Source: CG2-30-46-19 sp034414555 (lineage in GTDB: Bacteria > Chloroflexota > Dehalococcoidia > GIF9 > AB-539-J10). Taken from it: a stretch of DNA of 64,000 nt. Shown here piece by piece: positions 48,389-57,524 of this stretch (position 1 is the stretch's first letter; every line of letters begins with the position of its first letter). The notes under the pieces are model-generated. The model saw only the letters and a list, made by a program, of their open reading frames with translations. It ran no database searches and was not told the origin of the DNA. The translations under genes were made by a program, and so were the position numbers. The stretch spans positions 61,022 to 125,021 of the forward strand of contig DAOUMA010000006.1 in NCBI GenBank assembly GCA_034414555.1, given 5' to 3'.

Positions 48389-48740
48389 GGATGTAACCAG
48401 GACATTTGGTCACGTTGTTGCTGTGGACCATATCTCATTTGCGGTTGAGGAAGGGGAGATTTTTGGTTTTCTGGGTGCCAATGGGGCGGGTAAAACAACC
48501 ACTATTATGATGCTTACTACAGCGCTTAACCCTACTTCTGGCAACGCTACTGTGTGTGGGCATGATATCGTCAAGGAAATGTATATCGCCCCGCTTACCT
48601 ATGGAGTAGATGGGTTAAGAGGAGCGCTTGTCGGCGGCGGTGCCTTTCCACTATGGCTTGACTTCGTAGTTCTTGGGGTATTATCGATAGCTCTGGCAGG
48701 GTTAGGAGCTTATCTCTTTTCTAAAATGGAGGTTGATTAA
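48369..48740 (+). pseudogene. ABC-2 exporter remnant: ATPase start joined to permease end
   Basis: From a GTG at 48369 the first ~70 residues are an ABC ATPase beginning (VKDVTRTFGHVVAVDHISF, Walker A GANGAGKTTTI). At about 48579 the sequence jumps to a permease C-terminus (PLTYGVDGLRGAL, then a membrane segment FVVLGVLSIALAGLGAYLF). The signature motif, Walker B and most of the permease are gone, but the frame is kept. A single deletion of roughly 1.3 kb or more between two adjacent genes explains it. It cannot work as an ATPase. Confidence 0.75.
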
Positions 48741-48741
48741 A

Positions 48742-49872
48742 ATGAAGAGATGGTTAATTGTGGTAACTGTGTTGTGCTTGTTTAGTGTGCTTTTCACCGG
48801 CTGTGCCGGTTCACAAAGTGCGGTTCAAGAAACTGCTAAGGCTACACGGGGCAACTTAGTGGTAAGCGTCGATGTCAGTGGAAACCTTGAGATGCCACGC
48901 AAGGTAGACCTGTCGTTTGGCACTTCAGGGATGGTAAAGGAAATAATGGTGGAGGAGGGGGATAGAGTGGTGAAGGGGCAGACTTTAGCTAAACTCGATG
49001 CTCCCGTCTTGGAGGCAAATGTGGCGATGGCTGAGCTTAAGCTAGAGCAGACGATTTATCCTTATTATTCCTATACCCATGCTTCTGATATGCCCGGGAC
49101 ATGGCTGGCTCTGGATGAGGCTGAGAGTAATCTGGAAGAAGCACAAAGTCTCTTGGATGAAGGCAGAATTGAGGAAGCACAATCATTGTTAGATCAAGTA
49201 GGGCAAAGTTTGGACAAGGCAAAGGAAAAATCAGAATCCAGGGTATGGTCATTGCCTTTATCAGTTAAATTGGCTGAACTGCAGCTTGACCAGGCTGAAG
49301 CCGAGCTGGATGAGACAGTCATTACCGCTTCTTTTGACGGTGTTGTGGCTGCTATTTATATAAAGGAAGGACAACAACTTTCAGCGATGGCGTATACCAG
49401 TCCCGCGATTTGTTTAATTGACCCCAGCGAGATAAAGCTGAGCGGCGTGATTGATGAAATGGATGTTTCCAAAGTCAAGCTAGGGCAGGAGGCAAATATC
49501 ACTTTAGATGCTTTGCCTGATAAAAAAGTGAAAGGCAGGGTAACTTTTATCTCTCCAGCAAGTACTACACAGGCGGGAGTGGTGTTTTACAAAACCACCA
49601 TAACTTTGGAGAATCCTGATGAAGAGCTTAAGGATGGTATGAGTGCCACTGCTGAAATTGTTATTGCGGAGCATGATGGTGTGTTGTTAATACCCAATCG
49701 GGCTATCCAGGGTAGTCTGGAAAAGCCCTGGGTGCAGGTAGTCACCAACGGGCAAACTGAGCAGAGACAGATTAGCATAGGTTTGAGCGATGGGATATAC
49801 ACCGAGATTTTGTCAGGATTGGAGGAGGGGGAGGTAGTTTTGCTTCAGGTATCGCAATTCTCCTTGTCTTAG
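48742..49872 (+). CDS. Periplasmic-adaptor-like (MacA/HlyD) lipoprotein
   Basis: About 376 aa. Signal peptide with lipobox (LFSVLFTGC, Cys near residue 21). Then the adaptor layout: biotinyl-lipoyl half (GMVKEIMVEEGDRVVKGQTLAKL), a helical hairpin (EAQSLLDEGRIEEAQSLLDQ), second lipoyl half (ITASFDGVVAAIYIKEGQ) and beta-barrel. It works with the ATPase and permease downstream. In a bacterium without an outer membrane, as Chloroflexota are thought to be, it would sit on the cell surface side of the membrane. Confidence 0.9.
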   Translation: MKRWLIVVTVLCLFSVLFTGCAGSQSAVQETAKATRGNLVVSVDVSGNLEMPRKVDLSFGTSGMVKEIMVEEGDRVVKGQTLAKLDAPVLEANVAMAELKLEQTIYPYYSYTHASDMPGTWLALDEAESNLEEAQSLLDEGRIEEAQSLLDQVGQSLDKAKEKSESRVWSLPLSVKLAELQLDQAEAELDETVITASFDGVVAAIYIKEGQQLSAMAYTSPAICLIDPSEIKLSGVIDEMDVSKVKLGQEANITLDALPDKKVKGRVTFISPASTTQAGVVFYKTTITLENPDEELKDGMSATAEIVIAEHDGVLLIPNRAIQGSLEKPWVQVVTNGQTEQRQISIGLSDGIYTEILSGLEEGEVVLLQVSQFSLS

Positions 49873-49878
49873 GGTCAG

Positions 49879-50541
49879 ATGATTGAGCTAGATAACATAA
49901 CCAAGGTATACAAGATGGGGCGAACGGAGGTTGTGGCTCTCAATGGGGTGAGCTTGCGTATTGAGCCCAGGGAAATGGTATCCATCATCGGGCCATCAGG
50001 CTCAGGCAAATCCACACTGATGCATATCATTGGTTGCCTTGATAAACCAACTTCAGGAGGATATCGCCTGGAGGGGGTTATAGTAAGCAAACTAAATGAT
50101 AATAAATTAGCGGAAATAAGAAATAAAAAGGTGGGGTTTGTTTTCCAGAGCTTCAACCTGCTGCCCAGAAACACCGCTTTAGCCAATGTGGAGTTACCGC
50201 TTATTTACGGCGGCGCCGGAAATCGGCGACAAAGAGCGTTACAAGCCCTGGAATCGGTAGGTTTAGCTCAGCGAGCGCAGCACAGGCCTAACGAACTTGC
50301 TGGTGGCGAGCAACAGAGGGTAGCTATTGCTCGAGCATTGATAAATAATCCCTCCCTTATTTTAGCTGATGAGCCTACCGGCAATCTCGATACCCAGACC
50401 AGTAAGGGAATCATGCTTCTTTTTCAAACGCTGAATGAACAAGGAATTACCATCGTTTTGGTGACTCATGAAGCAGATATTGCTGCTTATACACAGCGTA
50501 GCATCAAGATACGTGATGGTAAAATTGAAGCAGTATCATGA
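49879..50541 (+). CDS. MacB/LolD-type ABC transporter ATPase
   Basis: A 220-aa ATPase with Walker A GPSGSGKSTLM, Q-loop FVFQSFNLLP, signature LAGGEQQRVAIARAL, Walker B LILADEPTGNLD and the switch His in VLVTHEAD. The LPRNTALANVELPL segment is typical of the MacB/LolD/FtsE class that powers FtsX-fold permeases by mechanotransmission. It begins 7 bp after the adaptor gene and overlaps the permease start by 4 bp. Confidence 0.94.
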   Translation: MIELDNITKVYKMGRTEVVALNGVSLRIEPREMVSIIGPSGSGKSTLMHIIGCLDKPTSGGYRLEGVIVSKLNDNKLAEIRNKKVGFVFQSFNLLPRNTALANVELPLIYGGAGNRRQRALQALESVGLAQRAQHRPNELAGGEQQRVAIARALINNPSLILADEPTGNLDTQTSKGIMLLFQTLNEQGITIVLVTHEADIAAYTQRSIKIRDGKIEAVS

Positions 50542-51791
50542 AAATAAAGGACTGCATCATTACCGCTCTGCATGCCTTGTCTGGTAACAAATTGCGTTCA
50601 GCTTTGACCATGCTGGGCATCTTAATAGGTGTGGCTGCAGTTATCTCTGTTGTTTCCCTGGGCAGAATAGAACAGGAGGTGCAGCGCGAACAATTCGCGG
50701 CATTGGGAACTAATCTCATCTATGTTCTTCCTGGTGCACCTACAGCCACAATGGACATGGGTGGTTCCATGGGGACTGCCCAAACATTAACTTTAGAGGA
50801 TGCTAAAGCGATTGCCGACCCTCATAATGCCCCTTCTGTAGCCTTGGTAGCACCAGCGATACAAACCTCTGCTCAGCTAAAGGCGGGGGGAGAAAATATA
50901 GGGGGTAGTGTTGACGGAGTAACGCCAGAATACCAGCAGGTCAATAACCTTGAGGTAGCTCAGGGCAGATTTATCAACGAAAACGATTATGCCGGAAGAT
51001 CGAGGGTAGTGGTTTTGGGAAACCAAATATCTGAAAAGTTGTTTGGTTTAATGTCTCCTGTGGGTCAAACTCTAAGGATGAATGGACAGCAATTTAAGGT
51101 CATCGGTGTATTGAAAACCAAGGGAGGTGCTTTTGGAAGTGAGGATTTAATGGTGTTCGCTCCCCTATCTACGGTGCAATCGACGCTGTTTGCTCAACAA
51201 ACGGGCAGCATAGGGCGCACTATTAATATGATTAGTGTTCAGGCAAAAAGCGAAAGCGAGATAAACTCGGCCAAAGAAGAAATTACTAATATCCTCAGGC
51301 AGCGACATCATATCAAGGAAGGGGAAAACGATGACTTCACTGTCATGAGCATGGAAGCGGTAGCGCGCATTGTTGACCAAGTGGGGACGATAGTTGTACT
51401 TATTCTCGGTGCTATAGCTGGCATCTCCTTGGTCGTTGCCAGCATTGGAATCATGAATATCATGCTTGTTTCTGTGGTAGAGCGCACCAGAGAAATTGGT
51501 CTCAGGAAAGCCTTGGGAGCGAAGCGCCATGATATTTTAACTCAATTCCTCACTGAATCCGCAGTATTAGGCATTTGTGGTGGCATCCTGGGTATCGGTC
51601 TGGGATGGCTTGTAGTCATAGTTGCCTCCATCTTCGCAGCAAATGCTGGATTCCCATTCTCAGCGATGCTTCCTGGAGATGCCGTTGCTCTGGCGGTGGG
51701 AGTGTCGCTTTTTGTTGGGCTTGCCTCTGGTACTTATCCTGCGCTCCGTGCCGCGCGTCTTGACCCTATTGAGGCGCTTCGCCACGAATAA
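50538..51791 (+). CDS. MacB-type ABC transporter permease
   Basis: A 417-aa FtsX-fold permease: one N-terminal membrane segment (LTMLGILIGVAAVISVVSLG), a large extracytoplasmic domain of about 230 residues, then three membrane segments with VVERTREIGLRKALGAKR between the first two. This completes a tripartite exporter with the preceding lipoprotein and ATPase. The substrate is unknown; antimicrobial peptides, macrolides and lipoproteins are known for the family. Confidence 0.93.
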   Translation: MKIKDCIITALHALSGNKLRSALTMLGILIGVAAVISVVSLGRIEQEVQREQFAALGTNLIYVLPGAPTATMDMGGSMGTAQTLTLEDAKAIADPHNAPSVALVAPAIQTSAQLKAGGENIGGSVDGVTPEYQQVNNLEVAQGRFINENDYAGRSRVVVLGNQISEKLFGLMSPVGQTLRMNGQQFKVIGVLKTKGGAFGSEDLMVFAPLSTVQSTLFAQQTGSIGRTINMISVQAKSESEINSAKEEITNILRQRHHIKEGENDDFTVMSMEAVARIVDQVGTIVVLILGAIAGISLVVASIGIMNIMLVSVVERTREIGLRKALGAKRHDILTQFLTESAVLGICGGILGIGLGWLVVIVASIFAANAGFPFSAMLPGDAVALAVGVSLFVGLASGTYPALRAARLDPIEALRHE

Positions 51792-51800
51792 ACAACATAG

Positions 51801-51992
51801 AGATGTCATTGCGAGGAGCGGGATTCCTCGTTTTACTCGGAGCAGGCTCCGCAATCCCCGCGGACTCTCCCGGGCAAATATGGTGGAAGGGAGTTAGGGG
51901 GAGGAGGAATTTCACCATCACCCTGGCTCTCTCCCGTCAAGGGAGAGGGGATTTCTGCTGAGATTGTCACGCTTCGGCTCGCAATGACGATG
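51801..51992 (+). mobile_element. MITE-like element with TCATTGCGAG terminal inverted repeats
   Basis: GTCATTGCGAG (51806-51816) and CTCGCAATGAC (51978-51988) are perfect 11-bp inverted ends. Inside lie GGAGCGGGATTCC and, near the right end, CTCTCCCGTCAAGGGAGAGG, the family D hairpin also found in carA and pyrK. No coding frame. It fills the gap between macB and folE. Confidence 0.7.
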
Positions 51993-52016
51993 AAAAGGGG
52001 TGCAATGGCAAAATGA

Positions 52017-52583
52017 TTACCTCTTTTGAATTAAGGACAAAAACTCGGAGCGGGTGGTTGTTTTGCTGCGAAAAGCTCCCCTCACCGCTGAGGTTATCAC
52101 GGTGCTCCCCGGCTTTTTAATCCCCCTCATTATCATACATAAGTGTTCTGCCTGGATAACTACTCCTACGCCATCCGGTTGAAGAGCTTCGAAAATAGTA
52201 TCGGCGATTTGCCCGGTCATTCTCTCCTGGAGTTGGGGACGCCTGGCAAATATTTCCACCACCCTTGCTAGCTTGCTTATACCCACCACCTTGCCATTTA
52301 CACTGGGAATATAGCCTACATGAGCTACACCATAAAATGGAAGTAAATGGTGTTCACACATAGAGTAGAAAGGAATATCTTTTAAGATCACCATTTCATG
52401 ATGACCTTCCTCAAAGCCTGCGGCTAGTTCAGCTTTGGGGTCAATATCTAATCCAGAGAAAAGTTCGGCATACATATCAGCAACACGTTTGGGAGTATCC
52501 TTTAAGCTTTCTGTGGACAAATCTTGCCCGATAGCCTCGATTATGGAAGCCGTTGCCATTTCAATCCTATCCTTATCAATCAT
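52017..52583 (-). CDS. folE: GTP cyclohydrolase I
   Basis: A 188-aa enzyme making 7,8-dihydroneopterin triphosphate from GTP, first step of folate synthesis. Zinc ligands C and H in SMCEHHLLPF and the later Cys in AEHLCMIMRG; GKVVGISKLARVV and QERMTGQIAD are the standard blocks. ATG at 52583, 1 bp beyond the upstream flavin reductase stop, so both form one operon. Confidence 0.95.
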   Translation of the reverse strand: MIDKDRIEMATASIIEAIGQDLSTESLKDTPKRVADMYAELFSGLDIDPKAELAAGFEEGHHEMVILKDIPFYSMCEHHLLPFYGVAHVGYIPSVNGKVVGISKLARVVEIFARRPQLQERMTGQIADTIFEALQPDGVGVVIQAEHLCMIMRGIKKPGSTVITSAVRGAFRSKTTTRSEFLSLIQKR

Positions 52584-52584
52584 T

Positions 52585-53151
52585 TCAAATCCCCCTCTTT
52601 ATGAAATTTACGCTATCTTCGTCCGCCGTGGCATAGAAGTCAGAGCCGAAGTAAAGAAGTGGTTTTGTCTTGCCTAAGTCAAGTATTCCGTTTTCGGTGA
52701 ATATTCCCTCTTGAAAGTGTACCGCGACAATCTCACCCACTACCCAAACATGGTCGCCATAAATCTTGCTGTCTAAAAGCTTGCATTCATAAGAGGCATA
52801 GGCGTCCTTCAATAAAGGAACCCCGGTTTGTATCGGCTTTTCTTTCAGGATGTTAAGCTTTTGGAACTTGTCTATCTTCTGTCCCGAAGTTCCACCAACA
52901 GAGGCAGCCAAATGAGCTTTTTCGAAAGGGATGAAGTTAATGCCGAATTCCTTGCTTTGGCTGATAAGCTGGTAGGTAAACCTTTTTGGGGAAATAGAGA
53001 TGCCGTAGATAGGGGGATTTATGGATATCGAGCTATGCCATGCTGCCGTCATGGCGTTTTCTTTTCCTCCAGAGCTAGCAGTAATTATAGCTGCTAATTT
53101 AGGATAATGATGACTGAATTTGCCGATGCCTTTCGTGGCTATTTTTTCCAT
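52585..53151 (-). CDS. Flavin reductase-like FMN-binding protein
   Basis: About 188 aa from the ATG at 53151 (GGAGAG upstream); the open frame to 53241 adds 30 unlikely residues. A split-barrel FMN domain: LAAIITASSGGKENAMTAAWHSSISINPPIYGISI in pieces, then KEFGINFIPFEKAHLAASVGGTSG. Family members reduce flavins or pass electrons to partners. It is related to, but distinct from, the Hrb flavin domains at 40577-41960. It precedes folE. Confidence 0.87.
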   Translation of the reverse strand: MEKIATKGIGKFSHHYPKLAAIITASSGGKENAMTAAWHSSISINPPIYGISISPKRFTYQLISQSKEFGINFIPFEKAHLAASVGGTSGQKIDKFQKLNILKEKPIQTGVPLLKDAYASYECKLLDSKIYGDHVWVVGEIVAVHFQEGIFTENGILDLGKTKPLLYFGSDFYATADEDSVNFIKRGI

Positions 53152-53392
53152 AGCTATCTCTCCTTCATTTTTGGAATCATTATAATCCATTTTGGCGAGA
53201 AATTTGAATTTTACTCCACTACAAGCTAAAATAATTAGCACTTGTTGTTGCAGATTGCTAATTAAATTGTTAATATAACCAGTTGATTATGCCGATATAT
53301 AACGCCAACAACATCGACGTCGTTTAGGCGGAGGCAACAGATTTTAAATAGCTCGAAATTAAGTATGTGACTGTAACAAGAGGGTGATTATC

Positions 53393-53626
53393 TTGCCTAC
53401 CTATGAGTATCGATGTCCGCAGTGCAAATTTAAGTTTGAGGTTAAGCTGAAGTTCAGCGATGATAATTTGCCGGTTTTTTGCACTCATTGTGGAGCTAAG
53501 GCAGAGCGTCTATTCTCCCCGGTGCCGATAATTTTTAAGGGTCCGGGATTCTATGTCACTGATAATAGAAAAGGGAGTCCGGAACCGAGCAATGGCAAGG
53601 CTAAGAAGGGAAACAAGGAGGAATGA
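53393..53626 (+). CDS. FmdB-family zinc-ribbon protein
   Basis: A 77-aa protein. The TTG at 53393 gives the classic MPTYEYRCPQCKFKFE start, with GAGGGTG 6 nt before it. CPQC and CTHC form the zinc ribbon, and FKGPGFYVTDNRK is the usual tail motif. Named for a putative regulator of formamidase; actual function is unknown in most bacteria. Confidence 0.9.
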   Translation: MPTYEYRCPQCKFKFEVKLKFSDDNLPVFCTHCGAKAERLFSPVPIIFKGPGFYVTDNRKGSPEPSNGKAKKGNKEE

Positions 53627-53643
53627 CAAAAGGGGGGTAGCTG

Positions 53644-53790
53644 ATGAACTGCCCTGTTTGTGGTAAAGAAACAAAGACGAAAATTTATAAGTGTGTGAGC
53701 TGTGGCGTATATGTCCACGTAGCTTGTTGGAGAAAGCACCTGCAAATGGCTCATCAGGAGCGAACGCCTTCGCCGGCAAAGAAAAGGTAA
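53644..53790 (+). CDS. Small double-CxxC zinc-finger protein (48 aa)
   Basis: A short frame with a GGGGGG ribosome site: MNCPVCGKETKTK, then YKCVSCGVYVHVACW and a basic tail ending SPAKKR. Two CxxC pairs plus a His and a Cys resemble a treble-clef or PHD-like finger. It follows the FmdB gene by 17 bp. Good ribosome site and motif make it likely to be real. Confidence 0.7.
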   Translation: MNCPVCGKETKTKIYKCVSCGVYVHVACWRKHLQMAHQERTPSPAKKR

Positions 53791-53808
53791 CCGGTGACTT
53801 GTAGATTC

Positions 53809-54858
53809 TTAGTCCTTGAACAGAAGATCTTCCACTGCGCTTAAGTCGGCAGGCAATTCTACTGGTGGCTGAGCATATCTGCGGGGTACATTGGGGTCTT
53901 TTAATCCCGTTCCGGTGATAATACAAACTATTTTCTTGCCTGAGAAATTCTCTCTCTTTGCCATCTTGATGAGTCCTGCCACTGAGGCAGCTGACGCTGG
54001 CTCACCGAAGACACCTTCCTTGATTGCTAGTAATTTATAGGCGTTCAAGATCTCATCATCGGTTACCAAATCTATAATGCCGCCAGATTCATCTCTTGCT
54101 GCTGTTGCTTTCTCCCAGCTGGCAGGGTTGCCAATGCGGATAGCAGTGGCGATAGTTTTTGGGTATTTAACTGGTTTGCCCAGAACTATAGGTGCGGCAC
54201 CAGCAGCTTGAAAGCCCATCATCTTCGGGGTATGGCTTGCCTTGCCAATACGGTGGTATTCTTTAAATCCCTTCCAGTAAGCGGTTATGTTCCCGGCATT
54301 GCCTACAGGAATGAATAGATAATCCGGAGCATCTCCCAGGTCATCGATGATTTCAAATGAAGCTGTTTTCTGACCTTCGATGCGATTTGGATTAAGCGAG
54401 TTAACCAGGGTAACGGGGTATTTTTCGGTCAAGGAACGGACTATCTGCAGCGCCTGGTCAAAGTTGCCTCTTATGCCCACGATTTGGGCGCCGTAAACAA
54501 AGGCTTGAGCTAATTTTCCCATGGCTATTTTGCCTTTAGGGATGATAACGATGGTTCTCATTCCAAAGCGGGTTCCATAGGCTGCTGCTGAAGCGCTGGT
54601 ATTGCCTGTGGAAGCACAAATAATGGTGGAGCTGCCACTCTCCACTGCCTTGGCTACGGCGACCACCATGCCACGGTCTTTAAATGAACCAGTGGGATTG
54701 CATCCTTCTAGCTTAAAGTACAGTTCCCCACATCCAAGTTCCTTCTCCAGATTTTGAGACTTTACCAGGGGAGTATCTCCCTCGCCAAGCGTGACTATAG
54801 GTGTGGCTGCGGTGACGGGCAATAGTTGTCGGTATCTAGCGAGAACACCTTGCTTCAT
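53809..54858 (-). CDS. thrC: Threonine synthase
   Basis: A 349-aa PLP enzyme making threonine from phosphohomoserine. PLP Lys in GCNPTGSFKDRGM, phosphate loop VGNAGNITAYWKG, serine region STGNTSASAAAYGTR. Length fits the short class of threonine synthases found in Chloroflexi, archaea and plants-like lineages. Its ATG overlaps the homoserine dehydrogenase stop by 4 bp. Confidence 0.95.
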   Translation of the reverse strand: MKQGVLARYRQLLPVTAATPIVTLGEGDTPLVKSQNLEKELGCGELYFKLEGCNPTGSFKDRGMVVAVAKAVESGSSTIICASTGNTSASAAAYGTRFGMRTIVIIPKGKIAMGKLAQAFVYGAQIVGIRGNFDQALQIVRSLTEKYPVTLVNSLNPNRIEGQKTASFEIIDDLGDAPDYLFIPVGNAGNITAYWKGFKEYHRIGKASHTPKMMGFQAAGAAPIVLGKPVKYPKTIATAIRIGNPASWEKATAARDESGGIIDLVTDDEILNAYKLLAIKEGVFGEPASAASVAGLIKMAKRENFSGKKIVCIITGTGLKDPNVPRRYAQPPVELPADLSAVEDLLFKD

Positions 54859-56138
54859 TCCTCAATCCTGATAAAGCTACTCACTTGATTCACCACAGTT
54901 AACAATTTTAGCTGTTCAATGGCTTTCTGCGCTGCGTCTTCCCTTGCCGGGTGGGTTATGATGACTATCTCGGCAGCCTGAGCTGCTCGGTTGCTCTCTT
55001 TCTGAATCACCGATGAAATGCTGATGGAGTTATCCCCCAGAACCTTGGAGATTTGTGCTAAAACTCCAGGACGATCAGCCACATCTAGTCTGAAATAGTA
55101 GCGTGCCTCTACATCTGACATCGGCTTGAGGATTAGCTCTTTGTTTATCCCTGTTTCTGGCGTGCCGGTTACCCCCAGGCGATTGTTTCTAACTATGGTC
55201 AACACATCGGCAACAATAGCGCTGGCAGCTCGCATTCCTCCTGCTCCTTCCCCGTAGAAGAGCAATTTACCAGCCAGGTCTCCTTCGGCTTGAATGGCGT
55301 TATAAACACCATCTACTTTAGCCAGTTGGGAATCCTTGGGAAGAAAAACAGGGTGCACTCGAGCCTCAATAGTGTTGCCATATTGTTTAGCTATTGCGAG
55401 GAGCTTTATAACATAACCGAATTCTTCAGCATAGCGGAAATCCTGGGCGGCAAGGTGGGAAATCCCTTCACAGTATATCTCTTGAGGGTCTAGTTTGGCG
55501 TGGAAAGCTAAGTTAGCCAGGATAACTAATTTGTAAGCTGTATCTCTCCCTTCGATATCATTTGAAGGGTCAGACTCGGCATAGCCTAATTCCTGGGCTT
55601 GTGTTAACGCTATTGGGAAATCCAGTTTTTCCTGCGCCATTCTGGTTAAAATGTAGTTGGTGGTGCCATTGAGGATGGCATAAATGGCTGAGATATCGTT
55701 GGCGGCTAAGCCTTCCTGGAAGGAGGAAATGAGAGGTATGCCGCTGCCTACGCTTGCTTCATAGCGAAGTTCAACGTTGTGTTCCTTTGCCAGTGAAATT
55801 AGCTCATGGCCATGTTTAGCAATCACTTCCTTGTTGGCAGTAACTACATGCTTTCCATTGGTGAGGGCTTGCTTAATATATTCTGCGGCAGGGTGTTCTC
55901 CTCCAATAACCTCAATGACTATGTCTATTTTTGGGTCAGTTAAAATTTCCGTGGCATTACGGGTTAGTAATCCGGGTTCAAGTCCTACAGGGCGTTTTTC
56001 CAGCACCTTTTTTAATATCAGGGGCACTCCCAGTTGCTTTGCCAGACCATCCTTTTTCTCCTGTAAAACATGAGCTACTTTACCGCCTACAACACCGAGA
56101 CCTAGCAGGCCGATATTTACCTCTCGCTTTGTCTGCAT
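54855..56138 (-). CDS. hom: Homoserine dehydrogenase with ACT domain
   Basis: A 427-aa enzyme reducing aspartate semialdehyde to homoserine. NAD-binding GLLGLGVVGGKVAHVL at the start; VTANKEVIAKHG and LNGTTNYILTRM with GYAESDPSNDIEGRDTAYK in the catalytic domain; a C-terminal ACT domain (RYYFRLDVADRPGVLAQISKVL in pieces), the usual site of threonine feedback. The ATG lies 2 bp after the foldase stop; hom-thrC are coupled. Confidence 0.95.
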   Translation of the reverse strand: MQTKREVNIGLLGLGVVGGKVAHVLQEKKDGLAKQLGVPLILKKVLEKRPVGLEPGLLTRNATEILTDPKIDIVIEVIGGEHPAAEYIKQALTNGKHVVTANKEVIAKHGHELISLAKEHNVELRYEASVGSGIPLISSFQEGLAANDISAIYAILNGTTNYILTRMAQEKLDFPIALTQAQELGYAESDPSNDIEGRDTAYKLVILANLAFHAKLDPQEIYCEGISHLAAQDFRYAEEFGYVIKLLAIAKQYGNTIEARVHPVFLPKDSQLAKVDGVYNAIQAEGDLAGKLLFYGEGAGGMRAASAIVADVLTIVRNNRLGVTGTPETGINKELILKPMSDVEARYYFRLDVADRPGVLAQISKVLGDNSISISSVIQKESNRAAQAAEIVIITHPAREDAAQKAIEQLKLLTVVNQVSSFIRIEE

Positions 56139-56140
56139 AT

Positions 56141-57379
56141 TTACCTTCTTTTGATAACCTGGTTTGCAGCCCAGACCATTCTCGTGCTATCAAGTTTATT
56201 CACAATAGTGCTGTTTCCCCTTTGCAGTTGAAGCCATTCACTGAAGTGTTTATTTTTTAACGTTGTCCGAGTATTCGTGTCCAATTCACGCTGCTGTTTG
56301 TCCCAAACTTTGACTATCCAATAACCTCCTTTGGTCTGGACAGTTTCATCCTTGACTGGTTCGCTCACCTGACCTGTGGAGAGCTGGAAAGCCACTTTAT
56401 TGAAGGCATCGCTGAAGTTATTTGTCTCGTTCGCCTTGAGCCAGCCGAGTTCGCCCCCTTTATATTTGCTGCTGTGCTGGGAGTAGCTCTTGGCAAGCTC
56501 GCTAAAATTACCGCCTGCGTCTAGCTCACCCTTGATTTCCAGCGCCTCTTGCTCGCTGCCCAGCAACATAGCACTAACATTTGTCCCATTCTCGGGGTCT
56601 TCTTCATTAACCTTTATCAGCCAGTAGCCAATATTCTTGCTGCTTGAATTATCGTAGATGGGCTGGCTTACTTTACCGGCGGTAAGATTGAAGGTCTCTG
56701 CGATGTTTTGAGGTATCAGTTCTTCAGGAAGCCAGCCTAATTTGCCATCATACTGTTTAGTCACGTTGTCGTAAGAGAATTCTCTGACTAACTCGGTGAA
56801 GTTTCCACCACTGCTAATTTGGCCTAGCACTGCGTTAGCCACCTGTTCGCTCTCCACGAACATTACCTGCATATCTGCCTGCAGCATTTTGCCCTGCAAT
56901 TGGGAATCAAAGTATGATGAGAGGTTTTCACTTAATAGCTGGGTTTCCGCTATATCTCGATACACTTCATCATTGGGGAAATTTTGCTTCGCGACGAATT
57001 CTTGTATCGCTTTTTCACTCACGGTTATATTGAGCTCTTTCGCTCCTTGCTTCATTAGTTCGGCATCTTCAATATATTGAGCAACTGCATAGGTGTAATT
57101 GTATGTGCTATTCTTTTCTACTCCTTGTAGTTTGGTCTGGGCGTCGAGCATGTTTACATAATATTTCATATCAAAGGAAACATTGTTTACCGTAATTACT
57201 TTCTCATCGAAGGGTTTGATTTGGGCAGCATAATATTCGTAGCCTACATAGCTGCTGATGCCGACCAGGAAGACAATGGTGGCAGTTATTATTATGCGGC
57301 GAATGCGGTTCTGCCGCTGCCATTTTGCCGCCTGATGTTTTGTAGGGACTCGTACAGGTGTTACCTTTTTCTTGCTCAA
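56141..57379 (-). CDS. Membrane-anchored parvulin-type peptidyl-prolyl isomerase (foldase)
   Basis: A 412-aa protein from a TTG at 57379 behind GAGGATG. N-terminal basic stretch and one membrane anchor (IIITATIVFLVGISSYVGY), a SurA-like helical domain, then two rotamase domains (about 170-265 and 272-370) with the paired GGNFTELVREFS ... GKLGWLPEEL and GGNFSELAKSYSQHSSKYKGGELGWL in pieces. It folds exported proteins outside the membrane, like PrsA. Found in an operon with hom and thrC, with no obvious functional link. Confidence 0.9.
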   Translation of the reverse strand: MSKKKVTPVRVPTKHQAAKWQRQNRIRRIIITATIVFLVGISSYVGYEYYAAQIKPFDEKVITVNNVSFDMKYYVNMLDAQTKLQGVEKNSTYNYTYAVAQYIEDAELMKQGAKELNITVSEKAIQEFVAKQNFPNDEVYRDIAETQLLSENLSSYFDSQLQGKMLQADMQVMFVESEQVANAVLGQISSGGNFTELVREFSYDNVTKQYDGKLGWLPEELIPQNIAETFNLTAGKVSQPIYDNSSSKNIGYWLIKVNEEDPENGTNVSAMLLGSEQEALEIKGELDAGGNFSELAKSYSQHSSKYKGGELGWLKANETNNFSDAFNKVAFQLSTGQVSEPVKDETVQTKGGYWIVKVWDKQQRELDTNTRTTLKNKHFSEWLQLQRGNSTIVNKLDSTRMVWAANQVIKRR

Positions 57380-57447
57380 TAGTCACATCCTCGCTGATAA
57401 TTGCTTTATTAGCTTTGCTATGATAACATATTGGATTAAACAAGGCA

Positions 57448-57524
57448 CGGGGTGTAGCGCAGCCTGGTAGCGCACCTGAATGGGGTTCAGGTGGTCGGAG
57501 GTTCAAATCCTCTCACCCCGACCA
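57448..57524 (+). tRNA. tRNA-Pro (anticodon GGG)
   Basis: 77 nt including an encoded CCA. Acceptor CGGGGTG pairs with CACCCCG; anticodon stem CCTGA/TCAGG with loop ATGGGGT (GGG anticodon); T arm GGAGG-TTCAAAT-CCTCT. Complete cloverleaf. Confidence 0.97.
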
